Of a stretch of DNA of 64,000 nt, positions 26,964 through 35,419 are shown one piece after another. A program made the position numbers and the translations under genes. How positions within the stretch are numbered: the first letter of the stretch is position 1; every line of letters begins with the position of its first letter. The stretch comes from Roseicyclus persicicus (GTDB taxonomy: Bacteria > Pseudomonadota > Alphaproteobacteria > Rhodobacterales > Rhodobacteraceae): contig NZ_JAAZQQ010000004.1 in the NCBI RefSeq assembly GCF_012395815.1, positions 124,001 to 188,000 on the forward strand, read 5' to 3'. The notes below the pieces were generated by a model. It searched no databases. It was not told the origin of the DNA and was given only the letters and a program-made list of their open reading frames with translations.

Positions 26964-29210
26964 ATGGACGGCAGCACCCGGCAGACGCGCGTGACCTCCA
27001 GCCACTGGGGTGCCTTCGAGGTCGACACCGAGGGCGACCGCATCGTCGCGGCCCGCCCCTTCGCGCCCGACCCGCACCCGCCCGCGATCCCCGCGATCCT
27101 GCCCGCCGCGGTGCATCACCGCAGCCGCGTGGCCCGGCCCGCGATCCGCCGCGCATGGCTTGCCACCCGCGACCGCAGCGGCCGGGGCGACGGCGACTAT
27201 GTCGACCTGCCCTGGGACGAGGCGCTGGACATCGCCGCAGCGGAGATCGACCGCGTCCGCAAGACCCACGGCAACGGCGCGATCTACGGCGGCTCCTACG
27301 GCTGGGCGTCGGCGGGCCGGTTCCACCACGCGCAGGGGCAGATCCACCGCTTTCTCAACACCATCGGCGGCTACGTGGCGAGCTTCGGCAGCTATTCCAC
27401 CGGCTGCGCGCAGTCGATCATGCCCCATGTCTTCGGCGAGAATTTCCTGACGCTCACCTACGAGACGCAGGACAGTTACGCGACCATCGCCGACCACACC
27501 GAGACGCTGGTCATGTTCGGCGGGATCAACCCCAAGAATTCCCAGGTCTCCATGGGCGGCATCACCGAGCATGCGACGGCGGGATGGTTCGACCGCTTCG
27601 CCGAAAAGGGCATGGTGCGCATCAACATCGGCCCGCAGAGGGGCGACGCGCCCGAGGGCTGCGAGTGGCTCCCGTGCCGGCCGGGGTCGGACACCGCGCT
27701 GATGCTGGCACTCGCCTACACGCTGGAGGCGGAGGGGCTGGCCGACCACGCCTTCCTCGCCAGCCACTGCACGGGGTGGGACAGGTTCCGCCCCTACCTG
27801 ATGGGCGAGACGGACGGGCAACCGAAGTCGCCGGACTGGGCCGCGCCGCTGACGGGCGTCGGCCCGGACAAGGTGCGCGCCCTTGCACGCCGCATGGCCA
27901 CCACCCGCACCCTCATCACCGTCGCCTGGTCGCTGCAGCGGCAGGAACACGGCGAACAGCCCTACTGGATGTCGGCGGTGCTGGCCGCGATGCTGGGCCA
28001 GATCGGCCTGCCGGGCGGCGGCGTCGGCTACGGCTACGGTGCCATCGGCGGCATCGGCAAGGATTTCCGCCCCATCGGCGGCATGACCCTGCCGCAGGGG
28101 CGCAATGCCGTGCCCGACGTGATCCCCGTCGCCCGCGTGGCCGACATGCTCCTGCATCCCGGCCAACCCTACGACTTCAACGGCGAACGCCGCACCTACC
28201 CCGACATCCGCCTCGTCTACTGGGCGGGCGGCAACCCGTTCCACCACCACCAGGACCTGAGCCGCCTGCACGACGCCTGGACCCGGCCCGAAACCGTGAT
28301 CGTGCACGAACCCTGGTGGACCGCCACCGCCCAGCGTGCCGACATCGTGTTCCCCGCCACCACCCCCTACGAGCGCGAGGACATCGGCCGCAGCCCGCTC
28401 GACGACTACCTGTTCCACATGCCCGCGCTGATCCCGCCCGTGGGCGAGGCGCGGGATGACTACGCGATCTTCGCGGGGCTGGCCGGGCGCATGGGCCTCG
28501 GCCCGGCCTTCACCGAGGGGCGCAGCGCGGCGGACTGGATCGACCACCTCTACGCGGGCTTCCGCGACCGGGCCGGGGCGGCGGGCGTTGCGGTGCCGAC
28601 GCTGGACGAGCTGCGCGCGCGGAACTGGGTCAAGCTGGACATCGCCGCCGAGGAACAGCCCAAGCCCATCCTCCGCCGTTTCCGCGCCGATCCCGAGGGG
28701 GCGCCGCTGCGCACCCCGTCGGGCAGGATCGAGATCTTCTCCGAGACCATCGACGGCTTCGGCTACGACGATTGCCCCGGCCACCCGGTCTGGCTGCCCC
28801 CCGCCGAATGGCAGGGCGCGGCGACGGCCGAGGCGCCCCTGCACCTCGTCTCGCCGCAGCCGGGCGACAAGCTGCATTCCCAGCTCGAGGCCGCGCTGGC
28901 GGACGTGGAGGGCGCAAGGCCCGAGACCGTCCTTATACATGAAGAGGACGCGAAGCCCCGCGGCATCGCCACGGGCGACCTCGTGCGCGTGTTCAACCGG
29001 CGCGGGTCGGTGCGGGCGCGGGCGCGGGTGACGTCAGACATCCTGCCCGGCGTCGTGGCGCTGCCCACGGGCGCTTGGTTCGGGGCGGGCCGGGGCAACA
29101 TGGACCCCAACGGCAACCCCAACGTGCTGACGCGCGACGTGGGCACCTCGCGGCTTGGCCAGGGCACCAGCGCGCATTCGGCGCTGGTGGAGGTCGCCCG
29201 CCTCGACTGA
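26964..29210 (+). CDS. Molybdopterin-dependent S-/N-oxide reductase, BisC/TorA-like, cytoplasmic
   Basis: 748-residue bis-MGD molybdoenzyme of the DMSO reductase family. There is no N-terminal Fe-S CxxC motif and no twin-arginine signal, as in biotin/methionine sulfoxide reductase BisC. The Mo ligand is expected at Ser145 in GSYSTGCAQ (DorA Ser147 equivalent). The C-terminal molydopterin-dinucleotide domain includes LHLVSPQPGDKLHSQLE and TGAWFGAGRGNMDPNGNPNVLTRDVGTS. It would reduce biotin sulfoxide, methionine sulfoxide or a related S-oxide in the cytoplasm. It starts at ATG 26964 (GGAGAGACGG upstream); divergent from the GAPDH-like gene, whose ribosome site shares the same GGAGAGACG. Confidence 0.9.
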   Translation: MDGSTRQTRVTSSHWGAFEVDTEGDRIVAARPFAPDPHPPAIPAILPAAVHHRSRVARPAIRRAWLATRDRSGRGDGDYVDLPWDEALDIAAAEIDRVRKTHGNGAIYGGSYGWASAGRFHHAQGQIHRFLNTIGGYVASFGSYSTGCAQSIMPHVFGENFLTLTYETQDSYATIADHTETLVMFGGINPKNSQVSMGGITEHATAGWFDRFAEKGMVRINIGPQRGDAPEGCEWLPCRPGSDTALMLALAYTLEAEGLADHAFLASHCTGWDRFRPYLMGETDGQPKSPDWAAPLTGVGPDKVRALARRMATTRTLITVAWSLQRQEHGEQPYWMSAVLAAMLGQIGLPGGGVGYGYGAIGGIGKDFRPIGGMTLPQGRNAVPDVIPVARVADMLLHPGQPYDFNGERRTYPDIRLVYWAGGNPFHHHQDLSRLHDAWTRPETVIVHEPWWTATAQRADIVFPATTPYEREDIGRSPLDDYLFHMPALIPPVGEARDDYAIFAGLAGRMGLGPAFTEGRSAADWIDHLYAGFRDRAGAAGVAVPTLDELRARNWVKLDIAAEEQPKPILRRFRADPEGAPLRTPSGRIEIFSETIDGFGYDDCPGHPVWLPPAEWQGAATAEAPLHLVSPQPGDKLHSQLEAALADVEGARPETVLIHEEDAKPRGIATGDLVRVFNRRGSVRARARVTSDILPGVVALPTGAWFGAGRGNMDPNGNPNVLTRDVGTSRLGQGTSAHSALVEVARLD

Positions 29211-29228
29211 CGCGGCGGGCGGGCGGGG

Positions 29229-29564
29229 TCAGGGGGTGAGGATCCAGCCGGCCCCGAAGACCACGGCCATCGCCGCGAGAAAGACCAGCCAGTGCAGCAG
29301 CAGCGTCCGCGTCGGCGTGGCCTGCGCCGCGCGGGCCTGCACGCAGAAGCCGCACTCCGCCTCGCCGGCCGGGGCCTCGCCGCCGCAGGTGATGCAGGCC
29401 CCGCCCTCGCGGGCCGTCCCCGCCGCCCGTTCGAGCTTGGGCGGCGGCGGCGCCAGATCGCCGGTCAGGAACGGGACCGGCTGCGGCCAGGGCGCGCCGG
29501 CGGGCGCAGGGCCATCGGCGGCGCGGGGCGGGGTGGACCCGCCGGAGACGGGAACGGCAGTCAT
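29229..29564 (-). CDS. Small zinc-ribbon-like, C-terminally anchored membrane protein coupled to terC
   Basis: 111 residues, not a recognised family. The Pro/Ala-rich N-terminus (1-50) is followed by CITCGGEAPAGEAECGFC (about 59-76), i.e. CxxC-x10-CxxC, a compact zinc-ribbon pattern. A C-terminal transmembrane helix follows (about 90-109). The start ATG at 29564 overlaps the terC stop by ATGA, so expression should depend on terC translation. It is probably anchored in the membrane with the metal-binding domain in the cytoplasm. A link with TerC metal transport or metal loading of exported proteins is conjecture. Confidence 0.7.
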   Translation of the reverse strand: MTAVPVSGGSTPPRAADGPAPAGAPWPQPVPFLTGDLAPPPPKLERAAGTAREGGACITCGGEAPAGEAECGFCVQARAAQATPTRTLLLHWLVFLAAMAVVFGAGWILTP

Positions 29565-30565
29565 GACACACCTCCTTGTGCGGCCGGGTCGGGGTGCCGG
29601 GGACCACGGCCGGTTTTCCAGAGCGAAAAGGCGACGCCGGCGCCGAGGATCGCGAAGGTGATGCCCAGCGACCAGGCCGGGGGGAACTTCTCCCAACCCA
29701 TCAGGTCGGCCACGAAGATCTTGGAGCCGATGAACACCAGCAGCAGCGACAGCGCGTATTTCAGGTAGGCGAAGCGGTGCAGGATCGCGGCCAGCGCGAA
29801 GTAGAGCGCCCGCAGCCCGAGGATGGCGAAGATGTTCGAGGTGTAGACGATGTAGGGGTCGGTGGTGATCGTGAACACCGCCGGCACCGAGTCGACGGCA
29901 AAGACGAGGTCGGCGATCTCGATCAGCACCAGCGCCAGGAACAGCGGCGTGGCGAAGCGCGTCAGCAGGCCGGTCACCGGGTGCGGCTCGCGGACGAAGA
30001 AGGCGTGGCCCCGGATCTCGTCGGTGACGTGCATCCGCCGCTTGAGGAAGCCGAGGAGCCGGCTGTCGTGCAGGCTGTGGTCCTTTTCGGACACGACCAG
30101 CATCTTGATGCCGGTGAACACCAGGAAGGCGGCAAAGACGTAGAGGACCCAGTGATACTGGTCCACGATGGTGGCGCCGAGGCCGATCATGATGCCGCGC
30201 AGCACGATCACGCCGAGGATGCCCCAGAACAGCACCCGGTGCTGGTACTGACGCGGGATCGCGAAGAAGCCGAAGATCAGGGCGATGACGAAGATGTTGT
30301 CCATCGCCAGCGTCTTCTCGACGACGAAGGCGGTCAGGTACTGCGCCGTCGCCTCGCCGCCCATCTGCCACCAGATGAAGCCCGAAAAGGACAGGCCGAG
30401 GGCGATGTACATGGCCGAGAGCCGGAGGCTTTCGGCGACGCCGATCTCGTGGTCGTCGCGGTGCAGGACGCCGAGGTCGAACACCAGCAGGGCGATGACA
30501 AGGGTGAGGAACAGCAGCCACATCCAGAGCGGCTTGCCCAGGAACAGCAGGAGCAGAATGTCCAA
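29561..30565 (-). CDS. terC: TerC/Alx-family integral membrane protein
   Basis: 334 residues with about 9 membrane helices and the two signature acidic segments: VVEKTLAMDNIFVIALIF (about 80-97) and VLIEIADLVFAVDSVPAVF (about 213-231). The TerC family covers tellurite-resistance-linked proteins and Mn2+ exporters such as Alx/MeeF, which support metalation of secreted proteins. ATG 30565 is the start; a longer open frame upstream has no family residues. The coupled zinc-ribbon-like protein follows. No yybP-ykoY riboswitch could be recognised in the 290-nt upstream gap. Confidence 0.92.
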   Translation of the reverse strand: MDILLLLFLGKPLWMWLLFLTLVIALLVFDLGVLHRDDHEIGVAESLRLSAMYIALGLSFSGFIWWQMGGEATAQYLTAFVVEKTLAMDNIFVIALIFGFFAIPRQYQHRVLFWGILGVIVLRGIMIGLGATIVDQYHWVLYVFAAFLVFTGIKMLVVSEKDHSLHDSRLLGFLKRRMHVTDEIRGHAFFVREPHPVTGLLTRFATPLFLALVLIEIADLVFAVDSVPAVFTITTDPYIVYTSNIFAILGLRALYFALAAILHRFAYLKYALSLLLVFIGSKIFVADLMGWEKFPPAWSLGITFAILGAGVAFSLWKTGRGPRHPDPAAQGGVS

Positions 30566-30855
30566 GATGCGTGACCTTGCAGCACTTCACGCGCGGGAGG
30601 TCACGGACGCGGGATTGCGGACGCGACACCGGGCGGAGAGGTGCGGTCCGACATCACGAGGGGGTTCCGTCGTCAGAGGGGCCCGGGCCGCCCGCAGTAG
30701 ATCGGGAGGGCGGGTGCGCCTTCAAGGGCCCGCCGAAAATATTCCCGCGCGGGGCTGTCGGGCGGGCGTCGGCCTTCGCGGGACGGGGGCAGGACGGCGG
30801 TCCTGCGCACGCGGAAAACCCGGGTTTGCCGGGTGCGTTGTCCGCAATGACGCGC
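30566..30855 (-). other. Non-coding gap between the aminotransferase and terC, with short palindromes
   Basis: No gene is visible. AGGAC-GGCG-GTCCT (30791-30804) and a CGGxAAACCC/GGGTTTxCCG palindrome (30812-30831, one mismatch) lie just past the aminotransferase stop and are probably its 3'-end structures. The rest probably carries the terC promoter. Confidence 0.4.
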
Positions 30856-31782
30856 CTATCGCCGCGCCGCCACGTAGGCCGCCACCTCGGCCTTGTAGAG
30901 CTCCCGGATCCGCCGCGTCACGGGCCGCGACCCGTCGCCCACCGGCTTGCCGTCGATCGAGGCCACCGGCGTCTGCGCCCCGAAGGTGCCGGTCAGGAAC
31001 GCCTCCTCGGCGCCGTAGGTCTCGTAGAGGGAAAAGTTCTTCTCGAAGACCGGGATGCCGTCCCGGCGGCACAGCTCGATCACCTTGCCCCGCGTCACCC
31101 CGTTCATGCAGTAGTCGCCGGTCGAGGTCCAAACCTCGCCCCGCCGGACGATGAAGAAGTTGCAGGCGTTCGTCGTGTTCACGAAGCCATGCGGGTCGAG
31201 CATCAGCGCCTCGTCCGCGCCGGCCTGTTCGGCCTGCAGGCAGGCGATCACGCAGTTCAGCTTGGAGTGGCTGTTGTATTTCGGGTCCTGGCTCATCGGC
31301 AGGCCGCGCACCTGCGGCACGGTCGCCAGCTGGATGCCCGGGCCCGCCATCCGGTCGACCGGCTTGGAATGCTCCAGGATGATCACCAGCGTCGGTCCCG
31401 AGCGGCTGAGTGACGGGTGCTGGAACGGCCGCACCTTGACCCCGCGCGTCAGCATCAGCCGGCAATGCACGTCGGTCTGCATCCCGTTCGCGCGGCGGGT
31501 CATCTCCAGCGCCTCGAAGATCCCCGCACGGTCCAGCCCCACGTCCAGCGACACCGCCTTGCAGCTGTCGAAGAAGCGGTCCATGTGCTCGTCGAAAAAG
31601 GCCCAGACGCCATCGTAGAGCCGCAGCCCCTCCCACATGCCGTCGCCCAGCAGGAAGCCGCTGTCGTAGACCGACACCTTGGCCTCGTCGCGCGGCTTCA
31701 GCTCGCCGTTGACGTAGATCAGGATGTCCCGGTTGCGCGGGTCCTCCAGCGCGTCGTGGGTGGTCTGGTGGTCGGTCTGCAT
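30856..31782 (-). CDS. Class IV PLP-dependent aminotransferase (branched-chain or D-amino acid type)
   Basis: 308-residue fold-type IV aminotransferase. Start MQTDHQTT at ATG 31782, with AGAGGGAG upstream; the open frame extends 45 nt further without support. YDSGFLLGDGMWEGLRLYDG (39-58) is the family N-terminal motif. The PLP lysine is expected at Lys174 in SHSKLNCV, and the cofactor-phosphate loop includes NTTNACNFFIV and MNGVTRGKVIEL. IlvE, D-alanine aminotransferase and aminodeoxychorismate lyase share this fold. IlvE-like is favoured by length, but specificity cannot be fixed from sequence reading alone. Confidence 0.85.
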   Translation of the reverse strand: MQTDHQTTHDALEDPRNRDILIYVNGELKPRDEAKVSVYDSGFLLGDGMWEGLRLYDGVWAFFDEHMDRFFDSCKAVSLDVGLDRAGIFEALEMTRRANGMQTDVHCRLMLTRGVKVRPFQHPSLSRSGPTLVIILEHSKPVDRMAGPGIQLATVPQVRGLPMSQDPKYNSHSKLNCVIACLQAEQAGADEALMLDPHGFVNTTNACNFFIVRRGEVWTSTGDYCMNGVTRGKVIELCRRDGIPVFEKNFSLYETYGAEEAFLTGTFGAQTPVASIDGKPVGDGSRPVTRRIRELYKAEVAAYVAARR

Positions 31783-31907
31783 CGGCGGCGCTCCCTCTGG
31801 CTCCGCCCCTGCCTGCCCCCGCACCACGCGCCGGTCAAGCCGCCGCGCGACATGAAAACGCCGCGCAAGCCCGGGGGCGCGCGGCGGCCTGTCTGTCTGC
31901 GGGGAAG

Positions 31908-31984
31908 TGGTAGCGGAGGAGGGATTCGAACCCCCGACACAAGGATTATGATTCCTCTGCTCTAACCGACTGAGCTACTCCGCC
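31908..31984 (-). tRNA. tRNA-Met (CAU anticodon), elongator type
   Basis: Read on minus, a 77-nt cloverleaf begins GGCGGAGTAGCTCAG and ends CTCCGCTACCA, with CCA encoded. The D-arm is GCTC...GAGC, the anticodon stem GAGGA/TCCTT holds loop ATCATAA (anticodon CAT), and the T-arm contains GGTTCGAATCC. The 1-72 pair is G-U. Elongator Met is preferred because this sequence is the usual one in Rhodobacterales; tRNA-Ile with lysidine-modified CAU is the alternative. An initiator is excluded by the absence of the three anticodon-stem G-C pairs. Confidence 0.93.
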
Positions 31985-32041
31985 ACGGGGCGTGGAGGTA
32001 TGACAAGCGCCCTGCCCCGTCAACCGCAAAAAACGCGGGGC

Positions 32042-32458
32042 TCAGGCGGGCGGGAGGCGGGCCGCCGTGACCTCGACCTCGACCTTGAACTCGGGCCGGG
32101 TGAAGCCCGACACGATCACCAGCGTCGAGGCCGGCAGCCGCGCCAGGCCCGCGCACCAGGCGTCGCGCGCGGCCATGTAGCCGGCCATGTGCGCCCGGTC
32201 GGTGACGAAGGCGTTGATGCGCACCGTGTCGGCGCGGGTGAACCCCGCCTCGGCCAGGATCGCCTCGCAGGCGGCGAAGCAGAGCTCGGCCTGCGCACGG
32301 GCGTCGCCGGGGATGGCATCGTCGGTCGTGATGCCCAGCTGGCCCGAGGTGAACACCCATTCGGCCCCCGCCGGCACATGGGTGCCGTGGGCATAGGCGG
32401 CAAAGGGCGGGCGGATCGTGGCGGGCACGAGGGCGGCAAGCGACGGGCGGTCGGGCAT
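32042..32458 (-). CDS. RidA/YjgF-family protein without the deaminase arginine
   Basis: 138-residue RidA-fold protein (trimeric chorismate-mutase-like barrel), with VFTSGQLGI and QAELCFAACEAILAEAGFTRADTVRINAFVTD typical of the family. In enamine-deaminating RidA the segment PARS carries the catalytic Arg; here the aligned stretch reads PAST (LPASTLVIVSGF), so classic 2-aminoacrylate deaminase activity is doubtful. Start ATG 32458 (MPDRPSLA); the frame extends upstream without support. Divergent from the ABC transporter operon that begins at 32698. Confidence 0.85.
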   Translation of the reverse strand: MPDRPSLAALVPATIRPPFAAYAHGTHVPAGAEWVFTSGQLGITTDDAIPGDARAQAELCFAACEAILAEAGFTRADTVRINAFVTDRAHMAGYMAARDAWCAGLARLPASTLVIVSGFTRPEFKVEVEVTAARLPPA

Positions 32459-32697
32459 GGCGGGCTCCCTGAGTCTCGGCCGCCAGACAAGCGGCAGGCG
32501 GCCCCGCCTGTCCAGCCCGACGGCACCCCGCCGATGCGGGCGCTGCGCAAACTCCGGGCAGATCCGTCGCGCCTGCCGCGAATCTGGGCGCCCGCGCTGC
32601 ATCTGGCGGCCGGCAGGTGGCGCGCCGCTTTCCCGCCGCATGGGGCCCCCTAGGCTGCCGTCAATCGAACAAGCACCACAGCGGGGAGTTTCCAGGG

Positions 32698-33696
32698 ATG
32701 CGTCGCACCTCCACACTTGCACTGATCGCGGGCCTTGCCGCCGCCGGCACCGCCGGTGCGCAGGATCTGACGCCCGTCACCTTCGGCACCAACTGGCTGG
32801 CCCAGGCCGAGCATGGCGGTTTCTACCAGGCCGTCGCCGACGGCACCTACGCGGCCTGCGGCCTCGACGTCGACATCATCTCGGGCGGCCCGCAGGTGAA
32901 CAACCGCGCGCTGATGCTGGCCGGCCGGATCCAGTTCCACATGGGCGGCGACATGCTGCAGGCCTTCAACGCCGTCGCCGAGGGCATCCCGGTCGTGGCC
33001 GTGGCCGCCATCTTCCAGAAGCACCCGCAGGTGATCCTGGCCCACCCCGGCGTTGCCGACACCTGGGACGAGCTGCGCGACCTGACGCTGCTGATCGGCG
33101 ACAACGGCTTCACCTCCTATTACCAGTGGATGATCGCCGCGCACGGCTTCACCGTGGAACAGCGCCAGCCCTACACCTTCAACCCCGCGCCCTTCCTCGC
33201 CGACACGCAGGTGGGGATGCAGGGCTACCTGTCCTCCGAGCCCTACCTGGTCGAGCGCGAGGGCGGCTTCGTCCCGAACGTGTTCCTGATCGCGGACAAC
33301 GGCTTTGCCTCCTACGCGACCACGATCGAGACCATGCAGCAGACCATCGACGAAAGCCCCGAGGTGGTCGAGTGCTTCGTCAACGGCTCGATCCTCGGAT
33401 GGTACAACTACCTCTACGGCGACAACGCGGCCGCGAACGCGATGATCCTCGAAGCCAACCCCGACATGACCCAGGACAAGATCGACTACGCGATCTCCAA
33501 GATGCTGGAATGGGGCATCGTCGACTCGGGCGACGCGCTGACGCTGGGCATCGGCGCGATGACCGACGAGGTGATCGGCGGCTTCTACGAGGACATGGTC
33601 GCGGCCGGCGTGGTCGAGGCGGGCCTCGACTGGCAGGCCTCCTACACCACGCAGTTCGTGAACCAGGGCCTCGGCCTGGACCTCCGCCCGCAGTGA
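32698..33696 (+). CDS. ABC transporter substrate-binding protein, NMT1/THI5 (SsuA/ThiY) type
   Basis: 332-residue periplasmic binding protein. Signal peptide about 1-22 (MRRTSTLALIAGLAAAGTAGAQ, cleavage after AGA). The mature part opens with the NMT1-like pattern VTFGTNWLAQAEHGGFYQAVADGTYAACGLDVDIISGGPQ. Relatives bind alkanesulfonates, taurine, riboflavin precursors or formylaminopyrimidine. ATG 32698 has GGGGAG about 10 nt upstream; the longer frame includes no plausible signal. First gene of a seven- to eight-gene catabolic operon. Confidence 0.9.
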   Translation: MRRTSTLALIAGLAAAGTAGAQDLTPVTFGTNWLAQAEHGGFYQAVADGTYAACGLDVDIISGGPQVNNRALMLAGRIQFHMGGDMLQAFNAVAEGIPVVAVAAIFQKHPQVILAHPGVADTWDELRDLTLLIGDNGFTSYYQWMIAAHGFTVEQRQPYTFNPAPFLADTQVGMQGYLSSEPYLVEREGGFVPNVFLIADNGFASYATTIETMQQTIDESPEVVECFVNGSILGWYNYLYGDNAAANAMILEANPDMTQDKIDYAISKMLEWGIVDSGDALTLGIGAMTDEVIGGFYEDMVAAGVVEAGLDWQASYTTQFVNQGLGLDLRPQ

Positions 33697-33712
33697 TTTG
33701 AGCAGCGGCTCC

Positions 33713-33740
33713 GGGCGGTCCGTCTTGCGGCGGGCCGCCC
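33713..33740 (+). terminator. Intra-operon hairpin between binding-protein and ATPase genes
   Basis: A 10-bp stem with one G-U pair (GGGCGGTCCG / CGGGCCGCCC, loop TCTTGCGG) lies 17 nt after the stop and is followed by AATTTCCC rather than a true T-run. Such hairpins usually protect the binding-protein mRNA, giving it a higher level than the rest of the operon, or cause partial termination. Confidence 0.6.
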
Positions 33741-33764
33741 AATTTCCCTACCCTCCGAGGCATC

Positions 33765-34559
33765 ATGGCCGTCCGCCACCACGATACCCTGCCGCTCGGG
33801 CAGCGCCCGCCGCTGTTGAGGCTGTCCCACGTGGACAAGGTCTTCGGCGGTGACGTGGTCGCGCTGCGTGACATGACCCTGCAGGTGAACCAGGGCGATT
33901 TCATCTCGCTGCTCGGCCCTTCGGGCTGCGGCAAGTCCACCGCGCTCAGGATCATCTCGGACCTGATGCACCCCACCCGCGGCCGCGTGGAGTGGGAGGG
34001 CGGCCAGGGCCAGGGCGACCTGGGCGTCGTGTTCCAGGAACCGACCCTGATGCCCTGGGCCACGGTGGCGCAGAACGTCTGGCTGCCGTTCCGGCTGGCC
34101 GGCAAGAGCTATGCCGAGGTCAAGGACGACGTGCTGGAGGTGCTCCGCCTCGTCGGCCTCGAAAAATTCCTCAACGCCTACCCGCGCGAGCTGTCGGGGG
34201 GCATGAAGATGCGCGTGTCGATCGCGCGGGCCATCGTGACCAACCCGCGCCTGATCCTAATGGACGAGCCCTTTGCCGCGCTGGACGAGATCACGCGGCA
34301 CAAGCTGAACAACGACCTGCTGCAGCTCAAGGCCAAGATCGGCTGCACCGTGATCTTCGTCACCCATTCGGTCTTTGAATCGGTGTTCCTGTCGGACAGG
34401 ATCGTGGTGATGGCGGCGCGGCCCGGCAGGGTGCTGACCGAGTTGCAGGTCGATACCCCCTATCCGCGCGGCGAGGCGTTCCGCACCTCGGCCGACTACG
34501 CCGCCCATGCGCGGCGCGCCTCCGAGGCGCTGAGGGAAGCGATGGGAGAACCGGCATGA
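33765..34559 (+). CDS. ABC transporter ATP-binding protein (SsuB/TauB/ThiZ type)
   Basis: 264 residues. Walker [10 protein letters not shown] (about 51-59), Q-loop VFQEPTLMPW, ABC signature LSGGMKMR (about 144), Walker B LILMDEPFAALD (about 164-175), H-loop VTHS. It belongs to the nitrate/sulfonate/pyrimidine subgroup of ABC importers and energises uptake with the adjacent permease and binding protein. Stop overlaps the permease ATG by 4 nt. Confidence 0.93.
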   Translation: MAVRHHDTLPLGQRPPLLRLSHVDKVFGGDVVALRDMTLQVNQGDFISLLGPSGCGKSTALRIISDLMHPTRGRVEWEGGQGQGDLGVVFQEPTLMPWATVAQNVWLPFRLAGKSYAEVKDDVLEVLRLVGLEKFLNAYPRELSGGMKMRVSIARAIVTNPRLILMDEPFAALDEITRHKLNNDLLQLKAKIGCTVIFVTHSVFESVFLSDRIVVMAARPGRVLTELQVDTPYPRGEAFRTSADYAAHARRASEALREAMGEPA

Positions 34560-35419
34560 GCCTGGCAGACGACCGCGGCCTCGCCCTCGGCGGCACCCGC
34601 GACGAGGACGAGATCCGCCGCGCCCGCGCCGCCCGCGTCGAGAGGACGGCGAAATGGGCGCTGCCCCTCGTCATCATGGTGCTGGCGATCCTCGGCTGGG
34701 GCTGGATCGTCACCGCCAACGAGATCCCGCACTACATCCTGCCCGGGCCCGACCGGGTCTGGGACAGCCTCGTCACCGACTGGGGCATCCTGCTCGAGGC
34801 CGCCTACCTGACCGGCTGGATCACGCTGGTCGCGCTGGTGCTGGCCGTGGTCGGCGGCGCGGGCCTTGCGATCCTGTTCAACCAGTCGCGGATGCTGGAG
34901 CTGTCCTTCTACCCCTACGCGGTGATCCTGCAGGTGACGCCCGTCGTGTCCATCGCGCCGCTGATCTTCATCTACGTCGACAGCAAGATCGCGGGGATGC
35001 TGCTCTGCGCGTGGCTGGTGGCCTTCTTCCCGGTGCTGTCCTCGACCACCCTCGGCCTGAACTCGGTCGACCACAACCTGCGCGACCTGTTCCGCATCTA
35101 CGGCGCCAACCGCTGGCAGCGGCTGCGCTACCTGCAGCTGCCCTCGGCGCTGCCCTATTTCCTCGGCGGCCTGCGCATCGCCGGCGGCCTGTCGCTGATC
35201 GGGGCGGTGGTGGCCGAGCTGGTGGCGGGCACGGGCGGCATCGGCACCGGCCTTGCCTTCCGCATCCAGGAGGCGGGCTATAGGCTCAACATCGCGCGCA
35301 TGTTCGCGGCGCTGGCGCTGGTGGCGGCGATGGGCGTGTTCATCTTCGCGGCCCTCAGCCTGCTGTCGCACCTGCTGCTGCGCAAGTGGCACGAAAGCGC
35401 CCTGAGCCGGGAGGGATGA
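34556..35419 (+). CDS. ABC transporter permease (SsuC/TauC/ThiX type)
   Basis: 287-residue inner-membrane permease with six to seven helices beginning at about residue 38. The EAA-type cytoplasmic loop is [44 protein letters not shown]-like (about 165-207). Joined by ATGA overlaps to the ATPase upstream and the deaminase downstream, so substrate entry and first catabolic step are co-translated. Confidence 0.93.
   Translation: [287 protein letters not shown]

Noticed and set aside
30566-30855. yybP-ykoY manganese riboswitch before terC
   Set aside because: Some terC/alx genes have one, but I could not match the conserved loops in the 290-nt leader by eye; a covariance-model search would decide.
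31908-31984. Genomic island integrated at the tRNA gene
   Set aside because: No integrase, no repeated tRNA 3' end seen nearby, and composition is the same on both sides.
32042-32458. Canonical enamine/imine deaminase RidA
   Set aside because: The catalytic Arg position appears to be Ser (PAST for PARS), so the canonical name was avoided.
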